A stretch of DNA of 64,000 nt from Blastococcus tunisiensis (GCF_900112815.1 NZ_FOND01000003.1:301723-365722); one strand, 5' to 3'. Numbered from the stretch's first letter, positions 17,910 to 27,164 are shown. Numbers and translations are program-made. The notes: generated from the letters alone by a model not told the origin.

Positions 17910-18748
17910 ACGACCTGCAGCCCGACCCACGACTGCGCGCCGACGGCCTGTCCGTCGGCTACGGCCGTCGAATGGTGCTGCCCGCGATGGGGCTGACGGT
18001 TCCAGACGGCCAGATCACGGCCATCGTGGGGCCCAACGGGTGCGGAAAGTCGACCCTGCTGCGGGCCCTGGCCCGCGTGCTGGCCCCGGTATCGGGGGCC
18101 GTGCTGCTCGACGGCGAACCGATCCACCAACTGCCGTCGCGGACAGTGGCCCGACAGGTGGGACTGCTCCCCCAGTCCAACGTCGTACCCGAACAGTTGA
18201 CCGTGGCCGAACTCGTGGCCCGTGGCCGCTATCCGCACCGTGGCCCGTTCGGCCGCTGGACTGCTCAGGACCAGGCGGCCGCCGAGGACGCGATGCACGC
18301 CACCGGCGTCGAAGAGTTCCGCGACCGGCCGGTCGACGAGCTCTCGGGCGGGCAACGCCAACGCGTGTGGGTCGCCATGGTGCTCGCCCAGGAGACGCCC
18401 ATCCTGCTGCTCGACGAACCGACGACGTACCTGGACCTGGCACACCGGCTCGAGGTCCTACGACTCCTGCGCTCTCTCAACGACGTCCGCGGGGTCACCG
18501 TGGTCATGGTGCTGCACGACCTGGACGAGGCCAGCCGCTACGCCGACCACATCGTCGCCATGCGTGAAGGGCAGGTCGTGGCCGAGGGACCACCACGCGA
18601 GGTGGTGACTCCGGATCTGGTCGAGCAGATCTTCGGAGTTCCGTGCATGACCATCCCGAACCCCGTGACCGGATCACCGCTGGTGGTTCCCCTGAATCCC
18701 ATCCATTCCGGTCCCGCCCTGACAGGCGCAGCAAGGGCCGCCGGCTGA
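17906..18748 (+). CDS. Siderophore ABC transporter ATP-binding protein (FepC-like)
   Basis: 280 aa. Walker A GPNGCGKSTLLRAL near residue 40, signature LSGGQRQRVWVAMVLAQ near 148, Walker B ILLLDEPTTYLDLAH near 168 and the switch His in VLHDLDEASRYAD. Drives uptake through the two permeases. ATG 17906 overlaps the preceding stop; an in-frame ATG at 17894 is possible. Last gene of the iron-box-controlled operon; converges on the gene ending at 18766. Confidence 0.93.
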   Translation: MNDLQPDPRLRADGLSVGYGRRMVLPAMGLTVPDGQITAIVGPNGCGKSTLLRALARVLAPVSGAVLLDGEPIHQLPSRTVARQVGLLPQSNVVPEQLTVAELVARGRYPHRGPFGRWTAQDQAAAEDAMHATGVEEFRDRPVDELSGGQRQRVWVAMVLAQETPILLLDEPTTYLDLAHRLEVLRLLRSLNDVRGVTVVMVLHDLDEASRYADHIVAMREGQVVAEGPPREVVTPDLVEQIFGVPCMTIPNPVTGSPLVVPLNPIHSGPALTGAARAAG

Positions 18749-18765
18749 GCGGGCGGGCGCCGGCG

Positions 18766-19689
18766 TCAGGCGAGGACCTCCTGCGGGAGCTCCACGAAGT
18801 CGACGACCTCCCGTACGTAGGGCCGGTCGTGCACACCTTTCCCGGCACAGGAAGTCAGGCGAACGTCGGGCAGGCGGCGACGGTGCATCCACACGGTGAA
18901 CCGCCGGGAGACGGCCTGCACGTGCACCTCCTCCACCGCGTCGGCGCGCTGAACCACGTCCACCGCCCGTACCGCGTCCAGCGAGGCGAGACCCAGCTCA
19001 CGGCGGACCACGTGCTCCGCGGCCTGGGCCGCCGCCGGCGTCCCAGCGATCCCCCGCAGATACGGAAGGACCACATCGCCGCCCAGGGCCGCGGCCGCCA
19101 GAGCGGGCGCGGCGGCGGCCGGAGCACCGCCGTGGTAGCTGCCGTGCGGCAGCGTGACGACGTTCGGCGCGAACCGGTCCCCGCCGACATGGGTGGTCTC
19201 CCACACCAGGCCCGATAACTCCGCCGCCAGCGCCTGTGCCAGCGGACGCCCGCGGCGCGCGCAGCAGACGTCACGCCTGCCGTGCGTGCACACCAGCACC
19301 ACCGGTCGCGTCGACCGCTGACCGAAGCCGGGAGGATCACCGGCGGCGACCGCCTCGAGGTCCAGACCGGCCAACTCCGCCGGATCCCGGAGCTCGCGCC
19401 GCTCCAGCCACCGTCGGCCCGGACGGCAGGACGCCACCATGACCGTGCACGCCCGGCTGCGGCGATCCCGGAGGGGACGGATCAGCTGCGGCCGCACCCA
19501 TAACTCGGTCGCCAGCGCCAGCGCCGTCCTGGCAGCGTCCGGCAGATCAGCAGGCCAGCCCACGGACGGCCAGGGGCCGGGATGCTCGATGAGCAGCCAC
19601 GACGCCGCCCGCTCCGGAGCCGTGGCGTACAACGGCTCGTCCAGCAGCACGCGCTGAGCCGCACAGCCAGCATCCGTCAGGACCCTCAT
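18766..19689 (-). CDS. Sucrase/ferredoxin-like (Apd1-type) protein
   Basis: 307 aa from the ATG at 19689, which overlaps the stop of the DUF2470 gene. The family motif is seen: CTHGRRDVCCARRG near residue 150 and ETTHVGGDRFAPNVV near 190, that is the Cys/His set of the thioredoxin-like [2Fe-2S] ferredoxin fold of Apd1/sucraseferredoxin proteins. Actinobacterial members often sit beside siderophore genes and are proposed to act in iron release or redox. Coupling to the DUF2470 gene and the iron box upstream fit that. Exact reaction unknown. Confidence 0.8.
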   Translation of the reverse strand: MRVLTDAGCAAQRVLLDEPLYATAPERAASWLLIEHPGPWPSVGWPADLPDAARTALALATELWVRPQLIRPLRDRRSRACTVMVASCRPGRRWLERRELRDPAELAGLDLEAVAAGDPPGFGQRSTRPVVLVCTHGRRDVCCARRGRPLAQALAAELSGLVWETTHVGGDRFAPNVVTLPHGSYHGGAPAAAAPALAAAALGGDVVLPYLRGIAGTPAAAQAAEHVVRRELGLASLDAVRAVDVVQRADAVEEVHVQAVSRRFTVWMHRRRLPDVRLTSCAGKGVHDRPYVREVVDFVELPQEVLA

Positions 19690-20390
19690 GGCTGCTCCCC
19701 GCGGGACGCGCCTCGGCGCAGGTCGGTAGCCGAAGCGGGCCCGGTCGAATCCCTGCAGTGGCACGTCAGCAGGACGTGCAGGTCCGGCGGCAGGTCTGCG
19801 AGCTTGGTGATGGCCGTAGGAAAGGTCAGGGGCACCAGGGCGACTCCGCTGTCACTGACGGCGAGCACGGTCAGTCCGTGGCGGTCCAGGCCAACCGGTT
19901 CCGCGAACTGGGTGTCGTGACCCAGAGCGCGCAGGCAGGCCGCCAGTTGCTCAGCGTGGTGCCGACTCCGGAGGTGCGCCAGCACGGCCGAGGCGTCCCG
20001 CCCGAACGGATCGGGGCTCGCGTTGATGTACGCCACGGTGGCGACCGGTGTCTCGTCGTGGCCCAGGCGCACCGCGCCGGCCTGGACCCGGAAGGCGAGC
20101 CGGCCCGCCTCGTCCTTGCTGGCCAGTCGCTGAACCACCCCGTGCAAGGTCATCCGCTGGCAGCCGGCAGGCGCGACGGTGACGGTGGCGAACGGCCGTG
20201 CCAGCAGATGCTGGGCGGCAGGCGCCCCTTGCCGTAGCAGAACGACTGCACTCCCGTCGTCGCCCGCACTGACGGCGACGGTCGTGACGTGCGATCGGGA
20301 CGCCAGTCGCGGATACGTGGTCAAGGTGGCCAGGCTCGCGCAGTGCAGGGACGTGCGCGCGAGTGCCGCGGTCTCGTGCGGGTCAGCCAT
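19686..20390 (-). CDS. DUF2470 / PNPOx-like haem-utilisation family protein
   Basis: 234 aa from ATG 20390. The N-terminal part (ALARTSLHCASLATLTTYPRL) resembles the split-barrel flavin/haem-binding fold of pyridoxamine-phosphate-oxidase-like HugZ proteins; the C-terminal part (DPFGRDASAVLAHLRSRHHAEQL to LTFPTAITKLADLPPDL) matches DUF2470, whose HH and terminal region can bind haem or iron. It is likely to help obtain iron from haem or siderophores. Stop overlaps the ATG of the downstream gene; start overlaps a short upstream frame. Confidence 0.78.
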   Translation of the reverse strand: MADPHETAALARTSLHCASLATLTTYPRLASRSHVTTVAVSAGDDGSAVVLLRQGAPAAQHLLARPFATVTVAPAGCQRMTLHGVVQRLASKDEAGRLAFRVQAGAVRLGHDETPVATVAYINASPDPFGRDASAVLAHLRSRHHAEQLAACLRALGHDTQFAEPVGLDRHGLTVLAVSDSGVALVPLTFPTAITKLADLPPDLHVLLTCHCRDSTGPASATDLRRGASRGEQP

Positions 20391-20502
20391 GCCGGTTCTC
20401 CATCGATCCGTGTCGTGGGAAGCAGAGCCAGGAGAGGGCCGTGCCGACGAGGACGGCAACGACGACGGCCGGGAGTGGGGCAATCATCTGCATGGCTGTC
20501 AT
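20383..20502 (-). CDS. Possible 39-aa single-pass membrane peptide
   Basis: A short frame from ATG 20502 reads MTAMQMIAPLPAVVVAVLVG and on through one hydrophobic helix to HGSMENRHG, ending 8 bases inside the start of the DUF2470 gene. The hydrophobic segment and translational overlap make it a plausible leader gene of the operon. No family is recognised and the length is small, so it may be chance. Confidence 0.35.
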   Translation of the reverse strand: MTAMQMIAPLPAVVVAVLVGTALSWLCFPRHGSMENRHG

Positions 20503-21068
20503 GCAGCCAGCTCCCGCCGTCAGCGCAGCTACTGCCGCGCGAATGGAGCTTCGTCCTGGCACCGTGGCCTCCGCATGTCCCACCGTCAGGTCAAGGCAGC
20601 CCTGATGACTTCTCGAGTGGAACCGACCAGCAACTGCCACATCGCCGTCCGCAGCTCCTTCACGCAGGCCCCCGGCCGGGCGCAGCGCAGGCCCTGGCTC
20701 TGGCGGTCGGCGGTCGGCGGTCATGGGCTCCCCAGTGTCCCTTGGACTAGTAAGGGGAGCCTAACCAAAGTTATGGCGGCGTGAACCCCCTTTGGCCCAA
20801 AGACCGCCACAGCCGGCCCTGATGGCGTCATAGTCACCCCACCGCTGACCAGCACGGTGAGAACTACATCCACCACCCAGCGGGGCGCCACCGTGGCGGC
20901 CCGACGCCCCGGGTCAGCAGGAGTATGAGCAGTTCGTCTCGGGCACGGATGCCTCCTGTGTCGCCGCAGGTATAGGGGACGCCGTCCGCCTCCAGGAGCG
21001 GAGCGGTGCGCTCCGGCCCATCTGTCAGGGGAGCGCCAGGTTGTTCTCCAGCCGCCGGTCCCGAATAG
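20503..21068. other. 566-bp gene-free stretch with operon promoter
   Basis: Apart from the iron-box-like site at 20751-20769, which presumably marks the promoter of the minus-strand operon, no frame on either strand looks coding. The stretch ends at the DUF72 relic. Confidence 0.5.
20751..20769. promoter_or_regulatory. Second, imperfect iron box
   Basis: TAAGGGGAGCCTAACCAAA keeps 17 of 19 positions of the DtxR/IdeR consensus TWAGGTWAGSCTWACCTWA, with the right half nearly intact. It lies about 250-380 bases upstream of the minus-strand DUF2470 and sucrase/ferredoxin genes and would place them under the same iron control as the siderophore operon. Confidence 0.6.
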
Positions 21069-21290
21069 GGATGCGCTACCGGGACAGCTCATCGGGGCGC
21101 TGAGTCCTGAGGCACTACACCCAGTTCTTCCCCACGGTCGAGAGCTACAACGCCTTCTACCGCCTGCCCGAGCGGGAGACGTCCGAGAAGTGGCGCGAGC
21201 GCATCCCGCCGGAGTTCCGCTGGCTCTGTCAAGGCCGGCCGGTTCCTCACCCACATACAGCCCGGCGTGAGAGCCACGGGAGCCGGTGGG
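21069..21290 (+). pseudogene. DUF72 (YecE-like) gene relic
   Basis: After an in-frame stop at 21100-21102 the plus strand reads VLRHYTQFFPTVESYNAFYRLP then ETSEKWRERIPPEFRW, and one frame over KAGRFLTHIQPG. This is the N-terminal core of DUF72 TIM-barrel proteins (LRHYA..FPTVEVNSTFYRLP...W..RTP..FRFAVKASRFLTH). The rest of the about 250-aa domain is missing. It is a dead fragment. Confidence 0.65.
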
Positions 21291-21437
21291 CAGGTTGATG
21301 GATGGAGCGCGCTGCCGGGGCTGGCCCAGAAGCTTGGACACCATGCTGTTCGCAACTGCGCCGATTCTGAAGGCCGATCCCCGACCTGCCGCGCGACTGT
21401 CTCATCCAGTTCTCGGGCGGCAGCAGGGCCCCCACGG

Positions 21438-21473
21438 CAGCAGGGCCTCGCTCGGGCGAGCGAGGCCCTGCTG
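21438..21473. terminator. Strong hairpin terminator
   Basis: A 16-bp perfect stem, CAGCAGGGCCTCGCTC paired with its complement around a GGGC loop. It lies 21 bases past the stop of the minus-strand acidic protein gene. There is no long T-run, as is common for terminators in high-GC actinobacteria. Confidence 0.75.
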
Positions 21474-21494
21474 GTGCGTCAGACGACGTCGGTG

Positions 21495-22091
21495 TCAGTC
21501 GTCGTCCGAATCGCTGGAGTCGTCGCCCCCACCGCCGGAGCCCGAGTTGGCCGAGCCGGAGCCGGAGTTGTCCGGCTCGGAAGCCTTCTCGGCGGCCTCG
21601 CGGGCCTGCTCCTCGGCCTCCTCGGCGGCCTCGCGGGCGTCCTCCTCAGCCTCACGGGCCTGCTCGGCAGCCTCCTCGGCGGCCTCGCGGGCCTGCTCCT
21701 CGGCCTCCTCGGCGGCCTCGCGGGCGTCCTCTTCGGCCTCCTCGGCCGCCTCCTGGGCGTCCTCCTCGGCCTCGGCGGCCAGCCGAGCCGGGTCGTCGGA
21801 GTCGTCGGGGCCGTCGCTCTCGTCGGTGTCGGGTGCGTCGGGCAGGTCGCCTGGCCCGTCGAGGCCCGAGTCGTCGGTCTCGAGGCTGTCGTCGGAGTCG
21901 GGAAGGTCGAACGGCGACACGGTCTCGACCGCGGCGGCCACCGGGTCCTGCAGCGAGGCGGGCAGGGCGCCGACGGCGCCCGCTCCGGTGACACCAGCCA
22001 CGGCGATGCCGAGGCCTGCGGTGGCCTGGGCGACTGCGCCGGCACCGGCGATCTTGGCCGCGACCGCGGCGAGGCCTTCGAACAGCAACAT
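21495..22091 (-). CDS. Acidic repeat protein with long coiled coil
   Basis: 198 aa from ATG 22091 (preceded by AGGAG). Residues 1-60 are Ala/Gly-rich and hydrophobic (AAKIAGAGAVAQATAGLGIAVAG), then an Asp/Ser-rich acidic stretch, then about 75 residues of 11- and 7-residue repeats built on EDAREAAEEAEEQ, and a tail of Gly/Ser/Asp. The repeat region should form a single long, highly acidic helix or coiled coil. The N-terminus could insert in or lie on a membrane. No function is known to me; it stands alone with its own terminator. Confidence 0.7.
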   Translation of the reverse strand: MLLFEGLAAVAAKIAGAGAVAQATAGLGIAVAGVTGAGAVGALPASLQDPVAAAVETVSPFDLPDSDDSLETDDSGLDGPGDLPDAPDTDESDGPDDSDDPARLAAEAEEDAQEAAEEAEEDAREAAEEAEEQAREAAEEAAEQAREAEEDAREAAEEAEEQAREAAEKASEPDNSGSGSANSGSGGGGDDSSDSDDD

Positions 22092-22580
22092 GTGAGTGCT
22101 CCTCCGAGCATCTGGATCGCGCCTTCTGTCGATCCGTTGCCATTCCATCGGCGCGCCGGGCGCTCAACCTGAGCGGGGTAACCCCGAAGGATGGCTCCGC
22201 GTCATCCCGCTGCAGGACCATCGTCTGCGTGGGCAAGCTCCGTAATCCTGACCGCCGGTAGAGCGGGTCGACTTCGATGCCGTGGAGGAAGGCGCAGTCC
22301 GCTGTCCCGCGAGCGTGCTTGGGCCCGAGCCAGACGCGTCTTACGGGTTCGCCGTATGGCCCGAACGTGCAGCTCCGGCATCCCGTGATGATCTCGATGA
22401 CGGGCGACGTCGCCAAACGTCTGTGCCCGTGGAGTAACCGCCGCGGCGACGTTCGGGCCGTCGGCATGACGGCGACGCCGGAAGCTCCGCAACGGGATCC
22501 CTTTCGGACCGCCTTCTTCATGATCCCGGGCTGTCTCGGCCGGCGCCGTCGTCCTCGGTGCGCGGGCGGGCGCCCCGCTC
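22092..22580. other. 489-bp stretch without a recognised gene
   Basis: Open frames exist on both strands, including a minus-strand one from ATG 22521, but none shows a family I recognise or an RBS plus codon pattern that convinces me. It probably contains the promoters of the flanking minus-strand acidic protein gene. Confidence 0.4.
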
Positions 22581-22979
22581 TCAGGCGACGTCGGTGCGGG
22601 CGTCGGCGAGGTAGTCGCGGACGGCCGGCTCGGGGACCCGGAAAGACCGGCCGACGCGCACGGCGGTCAGCTCCCCGCCGTGCAGGAGGCGGTACACGGT
22701 CATCTTCGACACGCGCATGATCGCCGCGACCTCGGCCACGGTCAGGAAGGAGACCGCTGCGCGTGGAGCGGGCCGCTCGATCACGGGGTGCGGAGTTACC
22801 GGTCGCAGGGCCATGGGCGGCTGACCCATGGGACCGACACCGCGCTGCAAGCGGACACCCGCCGGCGCGGGGGGTGCCGCCGGTCGGGGGCCAGGCACGG
22901 TCGGCCGGGGGTAGTGGCGCTGGCCGTAGGCGGCTTGACGGGGAAGGGTCGAAGCGGGGGAGCGCTGGGGCAGGGACAC
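22581..22979 (-). CDS. Excisionase/HTH_17-type DNA-binding protein
   Basis: 132 aa. A Pro/Ala/Arg-rich disordered N-terminus (1-75) precedes a C-terminal MerR-like winged helix: FLTVAEVAAIMRVSKMTVYRLLHGGELTAVRVGRSFRVPEPAVRDYL. This is the excisionase / BldC-like helix-turn-helix. Such proteins act as recombination directionality factors or small transcription regulators; no integrase is adjacent, so a BldC-like regulatory role is equally likely. Confidence 0.8.
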   Translation of the reverse strand: MSLPQRSPASTLPRQAAYGQRHYPRPTVPGPRPAAPPAPAGVRLQRGVGPMGQPPMALRPVTPHPVIERPAPRAAVSFLTVAEVAAIMRVSKMTVYRLLHGGELTAVRVGRSFRVPEPAVRDYLADARTDVA

Positions 22980-23748
22980 GTCGTTCCTCTCGTTGGCGGT
23001 CCACGGGACGCGGGGCCAGCTCGCCGCCGGCGACAGTGTGCGTCCGTGCTGGCACTGACGGTAAGGGAGTTGCTCCGCCTGCCGCGACGACAGCGGGGAC
23101 GAGACGGACCGGTTCGCTTCGTCAGTTGTTGAGCTGGCGCCCGCTGGTGGCGCACCGGGCGCGGGAGGGCGAGGACTTCACCGAGCCCGCCTGACGATTT
23201 CGGCGGCGTGCGGCCAGGGTTCGGTATCCGGGAAAGGCTTCCCACGCATGCTCGGGAGGGAGAACAGTGTGCGGTGGTCTCGGTCGCTGTCCACGGTGCT
23301 TCGATGTCGGCATGACCAGCCTCGAGGAGGTTCCGCGCATCGCGCGGGCAAGCCGCGAGATTTTCCGCTGACGCCGAACGCATTCGAGCTCATTCCCGGC
23401 CACCGCTCACGAGGCTCAGCTGAGACGGGAACAACAGTCTGGCCGAGGCTGCCAGCGGGCAGCGAGTCCGGGCCGTCGGTGAGGTGTTCATCATGACGTT
23501 CGCCAAGGGCAGCGTCCGGGAGAACCACGTGGTCGAGTTCGAGCCCGCTCTCCTCGTCGAAGACCCGAGGCACCCGGGTCCTGCGCGAGGGCGGCCTTGA
23601 GCAGCATCTCGAAGGCGTCGCAGCCTCCCTGCTCCGCGGTGTGTGTACGCCTCGGCGGTTCAGCTCGCCGCAGCCGGCCAGCCAGGTCCGCCTCTATGGG
23701 TCGTGGCACCACCTCGGCCTGTCGGGGGTTTCGCTGCTCACGTGTCCA
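22980..23748. other. 769-bp gap; possible SRPBCC relic
   Basis: No intact gene. On the plus strand 23473-23660 the frames spell EVFIMTFAKGSVRENHVVEFEPALLVED and then, one base over, RGTRVLREGGLEQHLEGVAASLLRG, which is reminiscent of the C-terminal half of an AHSA1/SRPBCC protein broken by a frameshift. The match is weak and from memory. The rest shows nothing I can support. Confidence 0.3.
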
Positions 23749-26232
23749 CTACCGCCGAGCAGCGGGGGCAGCGACCTTGTGGGGCTCGTCATCGGGCCGG
23801 TGGCCGACCGAGGCGATGGCGTCGAACAGCAGCGAGGGCCGTCCGCCGATGGAGTTGATGAAGATGGTGGTGACCGACAGGGCCATCGCGACCATGGCCC
23901 ACACGGGGTAGACGAGCCCGGTGGTGGCGGCGGGGATGCCGATGCCGTTGAAGGTGAAAGCGAGTGCCACGTTCTGGAGAGTGCGGCGGTAGGAGCTCCG
24001 GCTGATGGCCCGGGCGGTCATGACGGCGGTGACGTCGTCGCGAACGATGATGATGTCGGCCGACTCCACGGCGATGTCGGTGCCGCCGCCCATGGCGATG
24101 CCGACGTCGGCCTGCATGAGGGCGGGGGCGTCGTTGATGCCGTCACCGACCATGGCGACCTTGGCCCCGCCGTGTTGCAGGTCCCGGGCGATCTGCGCTT
24201 TGCCGTCGGGAAGCACACCGGCGTGGACCTGGTCGATTCCGAGGCGGTGAGCGACGACTTGGGCGGCACGAGCGTTGTCGCCGGTGACCATCACCGGCAC
24301 GAGGCCGTCGCGCTTCATCTGCGCGACGGCCTCGGCGGCATCGTGGCGGACCTCGTCGCCCAGTCCGATGACCCCGACGGCATCGCCGTTCCTGGCGACG
24401 ACGACGACGGTCCGTCCAGCAGACTCCAGGCGGTCGATCGCCGGGGCGAGCCCGTTGAGGTCGACCGAGTGGTCTTCCAGCAGGCTGGACCGGCCGACGA
24501 GGACCGGGGCGCCGGCCACCGTGGCGGTCACGCCGAAGCCGGTGACCGACTGGAACTGCTCAGCGTCGGGGACCTCCAGCCGCCGAGCCCGAGCGGCTTC
24601 GACGATGGCCCGAGCGAGGGGGTGCTCGGAGGCCTGCTCGGCGGCCGCGGCCAGGCTGAGCAGCTCGTTCTCGTCACCGAGGGCCTCGATGTCGCGGACG
24701 GCCGGGCGTCCCTCGGTGAGTGTGCCGGTCTTGTCGAGCATGACGTGGGTGACCTTGCCGAAGGTCTGGAAGGCCTCGCCGGTGCGCATGATGATCCCCA
24801 GGTCGGCGGCGTCGCCCGCCCCACGGACGATGGCGAGCGGTGCGGCGATGCCGACGGCGCACGGGTAGCCCATGACGAGAACGCCGATGCCGGCGAAGAC
24901 GGCGCGGCGCACGTCGGACTCCTCAGTCAGGAGGGCGGTGCCGGCGAGCCAGCCGGTGAACGCCACGGCGGCGACGATGAGCACCGTCGGGGTGTAGATC
25001 CGCAGGATCCGGTCGACGAGGTGCAAGATCCCGGGCTTGAGAGCCCGGGCGTTTTCGACGTGGCGGACGATCTGAGCGAGGAAGCTCTCCTCGCCCACCC
25101 GGGTCACCTGCACCAGCAGCGTGCCGACCCCGTTGATCGACCCGCCGATCACCTCGTCGCCTACGCTCCGCTCGACCGGGATGGGTTCGCCGGTGACCAG
25201 CGAGAGGTCAACCGCCGAGTGCCCGGAGAGCACCTGGCCGTCGACGGGGATGCGCTCGCCCGGGCGGACTCGGACGCTGTCGCCGACGGACATCTGGCCG
25301 ATCGGCACGTCGAGTTCGGCGGTGCGTCCGCCGTCGTCGCGCCGCACCACGCGGGCGGTGTCCGGCTGGAGGTCAAGCAGCTTGCGCACGGCCTGGCTGG
25401 AGCGGGTCTTGACCAGCAGCGAGAGCCACTCGCTGAAGATGTGGTAGTTGACCACCAGCACGGTCACCGCGAAGAACGGCGCCGTCGGGTAGTCGGGGAG
25501 GTCGGTCGCCAGCCCGACCAGGCCCCCGACAACGCCGGCGAAGGCGCCGACTTCGAGCAGGACGTGCTGGTTGAGGATACGGCGGCGAGCCGACTGCCAG
25601 GCCATCCGCAGGATGTGCGGGGCGACCCCGAAGACGACGGCGAGAGCCAGGGCTCCGGTGACCCAAGGGGTGGCGCCAGTACCGATAGCGAAGGCCCGGA
25701 GCACGAGAGCGATCACGGCGGGAGTCACGATGGCCAAGGCGCCGAGGACCGCTGTGCGTTGGCCGTGTGGCCGCAGGATGGCGTAGGAGATGGGCACCAT
25801 CACCACGACGACCGACGCCGGCACCAGTACCGAGAGCCACCCGGTGACATCGGCGATCAGGCCGATAGCCAGCAGGCTGGCGGCGACGGCGGTCAGCAGG
25901 CGCTTGCCCTCGCGGACGAGGGCGGCCTCCTCCTCCTCGAAGGGCCGGAGCTTGCGTGGGTCGTACAGGTCGTAGCCGATGTCGCGCAGCGTCGAGAGGA
26001 TCTGCTCGGGGCCGATGATGTCGGGGTCGTAGTCGACCAGCGCCTGCTCGTGGGTGAGGCTGACGGCGACCTTGTCGACCCCGGACTGACGGCTGAGGGC
26101 TTTCTCGATCGTCCCGGTGCACAGCGAGCAGTGCAGACCGGAGATGCGGGCCCGGATGCGGGCGTGACCGGCCAGGCTGCTCGGTTCCTCGGCCCACAGC
26201 TCGTCGCCGGTTTCGATGGTGGTCTGCGTCAT
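23749..26232 (-). CDS. P1B-type heavy-metal ATPase with YPC motif
   Basis: 827 aa from ATG 26232. N-terminal HMA domain with LHCSLC (residues about 30-95), eight predicted membrane helices, actuator TGEPIP, phosphorylation site DKTGTLTEG, the P1B landmark SEHPLARAI and hinge [12 protein letters not shown]. The metal-site motif in helix 6 is [14 protein letters not shown]: Tyr replaces the first Cys of CPC. The pump exports a soft metal such as copper or mercury, but the site change makes the ion uncertain. It lies downstream of an HMA chaperone and a MerR-type dyad. Confidence 0.9.
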   Translation of the reverse strand: MTQTTIETGDELWAEEPSSLAGHARIRARISGLHCSLCTGTIEKALSRQSGVDKVAVSLTHEQALVDYDPDIIGPEQILSTLRDIGYDLYDPRKLRPFEEEEAALVREGKRLLTAVAASLLAIGLIADVTGWLSVLVPASVVVVMVPISYAILRPHGQRTAVLGALAIVTPAVIALVLRAFAIGTGATPWVTGALALAVVFGVAPHILRMAWQSARRRILNQHVLLEVGAFAGVVGGLVGLATDLPDYPTAPFFAVTVLVVNYHIFSEWLSLLVKTRSSQAVRKLLDLQPDTARVVRRDDGGRTAELDVPIGQMSVGDSVRVRPGERIPVDGQVLSGHSAVDLSLVTGEPIPVERSVGDEVIGGSINGVGTLLVQVTRVGEESFLAQIVRHVENARALKPGILHLVDRILRIYTPTVLIVAAVAFTGWLAGTALLTEESDVRRAVFAGIGVLVMGYPCAVGIAAPLAIVRGAGDAADLGIIMRTGEAFQTFGKVTHVMLDKTGTLTEGRPAVRDIEALGDENELLSLAAAAEQASEHPLARAIVEAARARRLEVPDAEQFQSVTGFGVTATVAGAPVLVGRSSLLEDHSVDLNGLAPAIDRLESAGRTVVVVARNGDAVGVIGLGDEVRHDAAEAVAQMKRDGLVPVMVTGDNARAAQVVAHRLGIDQVHAGVLPDGKAQIARDLQHGGAKVAMVGDGINDAPALMQADVGIAMGGGTDIAVESADIIIVRDDVTAVMTARAISRSSYRRTLQNVALAFTFNGIGIPAATTGLVYPVWAMVAMALSVTTIFINSIGGRPSLLFDAIASVGHRPDDEPHKVAAPAARR

Positions 26233-26272
26233 GGCCGTTCCCCTCGTGATGGCAGCTGGAAACCGGCTGCGC

Positions 26273-26482
26273 TCAGGCGATGACGGGGTAGCCGGCGTCA
26301 CCGAGACGGGCGGCGAGGGCGTCGGGGTCGACCTGGTCCTCGTCGAAGGTCACCGTCACCTGGTTCGTGGCGGCGTCGGGGTCGACCTGGCGAACTCCAT
26401 CGAGGCGTGACAAGGACTTGCGGATCGCTGACTCGCAGGCATCGCAGTGGATCTGCTCGACGGTGAAGGTCTTGGACGCCAC
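26273..26482 (-). CDS. HMA-domain metallochaperone (CopZ-like)
   Basis: 69 aa from the GTG at 26482, chosen because GGAGGA lies 6 bases upstream; a start at 26518 would put that RBS inside the gene. The sequence has [19 protein letters not shown] with the CxxC metal site and the beta-alpha-beta-beta-alpha-beta pattern of HMA proteins (about 65-70 aa). It would hand Cu(I) or Hg(II) to the ATPase 40 bases downstream, which is co-directional and presumably co-transcribed. Confidence 0.88.
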   Translation of the reverse strand: MASKTFTVEQIHCDACESAIRKSLSRLDGVRQVDPDAATNQVTVTFDEDQVDPDALAARLGDAGYPVIA

Positions 26483-26527
26483 GGCTTCCTCCGTTGGTCG
26501 GTTTGCTGGCTTCGGCACCGACCGTAG

Positions 26528-26549
26528 ACCTTCCAGTCGAGTGGAAGGT
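26528..26549 (-). promoter_or_regulatory. MerR-type operator/promoter for the HMA-ATPase operon
   Basis: A 22-bp near-perfect dyad with arms ACCTTCC and GGAAGGT. On the minus strand a TTGACC (26552-26547) and TACGGT (26526-26521) flank it with a 20-bp spacer, the long spacer typical of MerR-family activated promoters. It lies 46 bases upstream of the chaperone start, so the chaperone and ATPase are likely induced by the adjacent MerR-type regulator. Confidence 0.75.
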
Positions 26550-26568
26550 CAAGCCGCAGGGATGACAG

Positions 26569-27015
26569 TCATCGCCGGTGAGTTGATGCCAGCTCGCCGT
26601 CAGCGGCCACCTGCTCGGCCGTGGCCCGGACGTGATCGATGATCCGGCACATGCCGCCTTCGACCTCCGGCAGACCGTCGATGACGGCATCCAGTTGGCG
26701 AAGCTCGTCTCGCAGGCGGCGCAGCGCGGCGATCCGCTTGGTGATCTCCTTGACCTGTTCCCGCAGGACCGAGCGGACGTGGTCACACGGGGCTGTGCCG
26801 GCCTCCCGAAGCCGGAGGACCTCGCGGATCTCGTCGAGGCTCAACCCCAGGTGTTGGGCGGTCTTGATGAAGACCAGCCGGGCCTCGTCGTCGTCGGCGT
26901 AGTCCCGGTAGCCCGAGCCTGTGCGCTGGGGCTCGGGCAGCAGACCGATCGACTCGTAGTAGCGGATGGTCTTGGTGTTGACCCCCACCCGGTCCGCCAG
27001 CTCCCCGATGCGCAT
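26569..27015 (-). CDS. MerR-family metal-responsive regulator (CueR/ZntR-like)
   Basis: 148 aa from ATG 27015 (MRIGELADRVGVNTKTIRYYESIGLLP, the MerR winged helix). A long dimerisation helix follows. Metal-binding candidates are Cys77 (APCDHV) and Cys123 (GGMCRIIDH), a two-Cys arrangement as in CueR-like sensors. It should control the dyad upstream of the HMA/ATPase operon and probably the one before the four-helix copper protein on the other side. A related dyad at 27023-27044 overlaps its own upstream region. Confidence 0.85.
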   Translation of the reverse strand: MRIGELADRVGVNTKTIRYYESIGLLPEPQRTGSGYRDYADDDEARLVFIKTAQHLGLSLDEIREVLRLREAGTAPCDHVRSVLREQVKEITKRIAALRRLRDELRQLDAVIDGLPEVEGGMCRIIDHVRATAEQVAADGELASTHRR

Positions 27016-27084
27016 GCCTTCTACCTTCCACTCGGCTGGAAGCAACAGTAGCTGCCGCCGCCCGGGGGGCGCCAAGATCGGCTC

Positions 27085-27115
27085 TTGAAGTTCCAGTTAC
27101 TGGAAGGCCTAGCGT
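27085..27115 (+). promoter_or_regulatory. MerR-type promoter for the four-helix copper protein
   Basis: TTGAAG (27085-27090) and TAGCGT (27110-27115) are separated by 19 bp, and the spacer holds the perfect dyad TTCCAGTTACTGGAA (27091-27105). The 19-bp spacing with a centred dyad is the hallmark of MerR-family activation by DNA distortion. It points rightwards to the gene at 27165. Confidence 0.75.
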
Positions 27116-27164
27116 CCGTCGGCGAGGCCGGCCGATCGACTGGCCCAGACGAAAGGGTCAATCC

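Noticed and set aside
21441..22172. Plus-strand Leu/Gly repeat frame (GGLAGLLLGLLGG repeats)
   Set aside because: Antisense of the acidic repeat gene; the repeat is a consequence of the GAG/GCC codons there.
21652..23055. 467-aa minus-strand frame spanning the acidic protein and the HTH gene
   Set aside because: It is Arg/Pro-rich and covers two better supported genes in other frames; no family seen.
23641..26283. 880-aa plus-strand open frame across the metal module
   Set aside because: It is the exact antisense of the P1B ATPase, extremely rich in Gly/Asp/Val from complementary codons, and has no motif.
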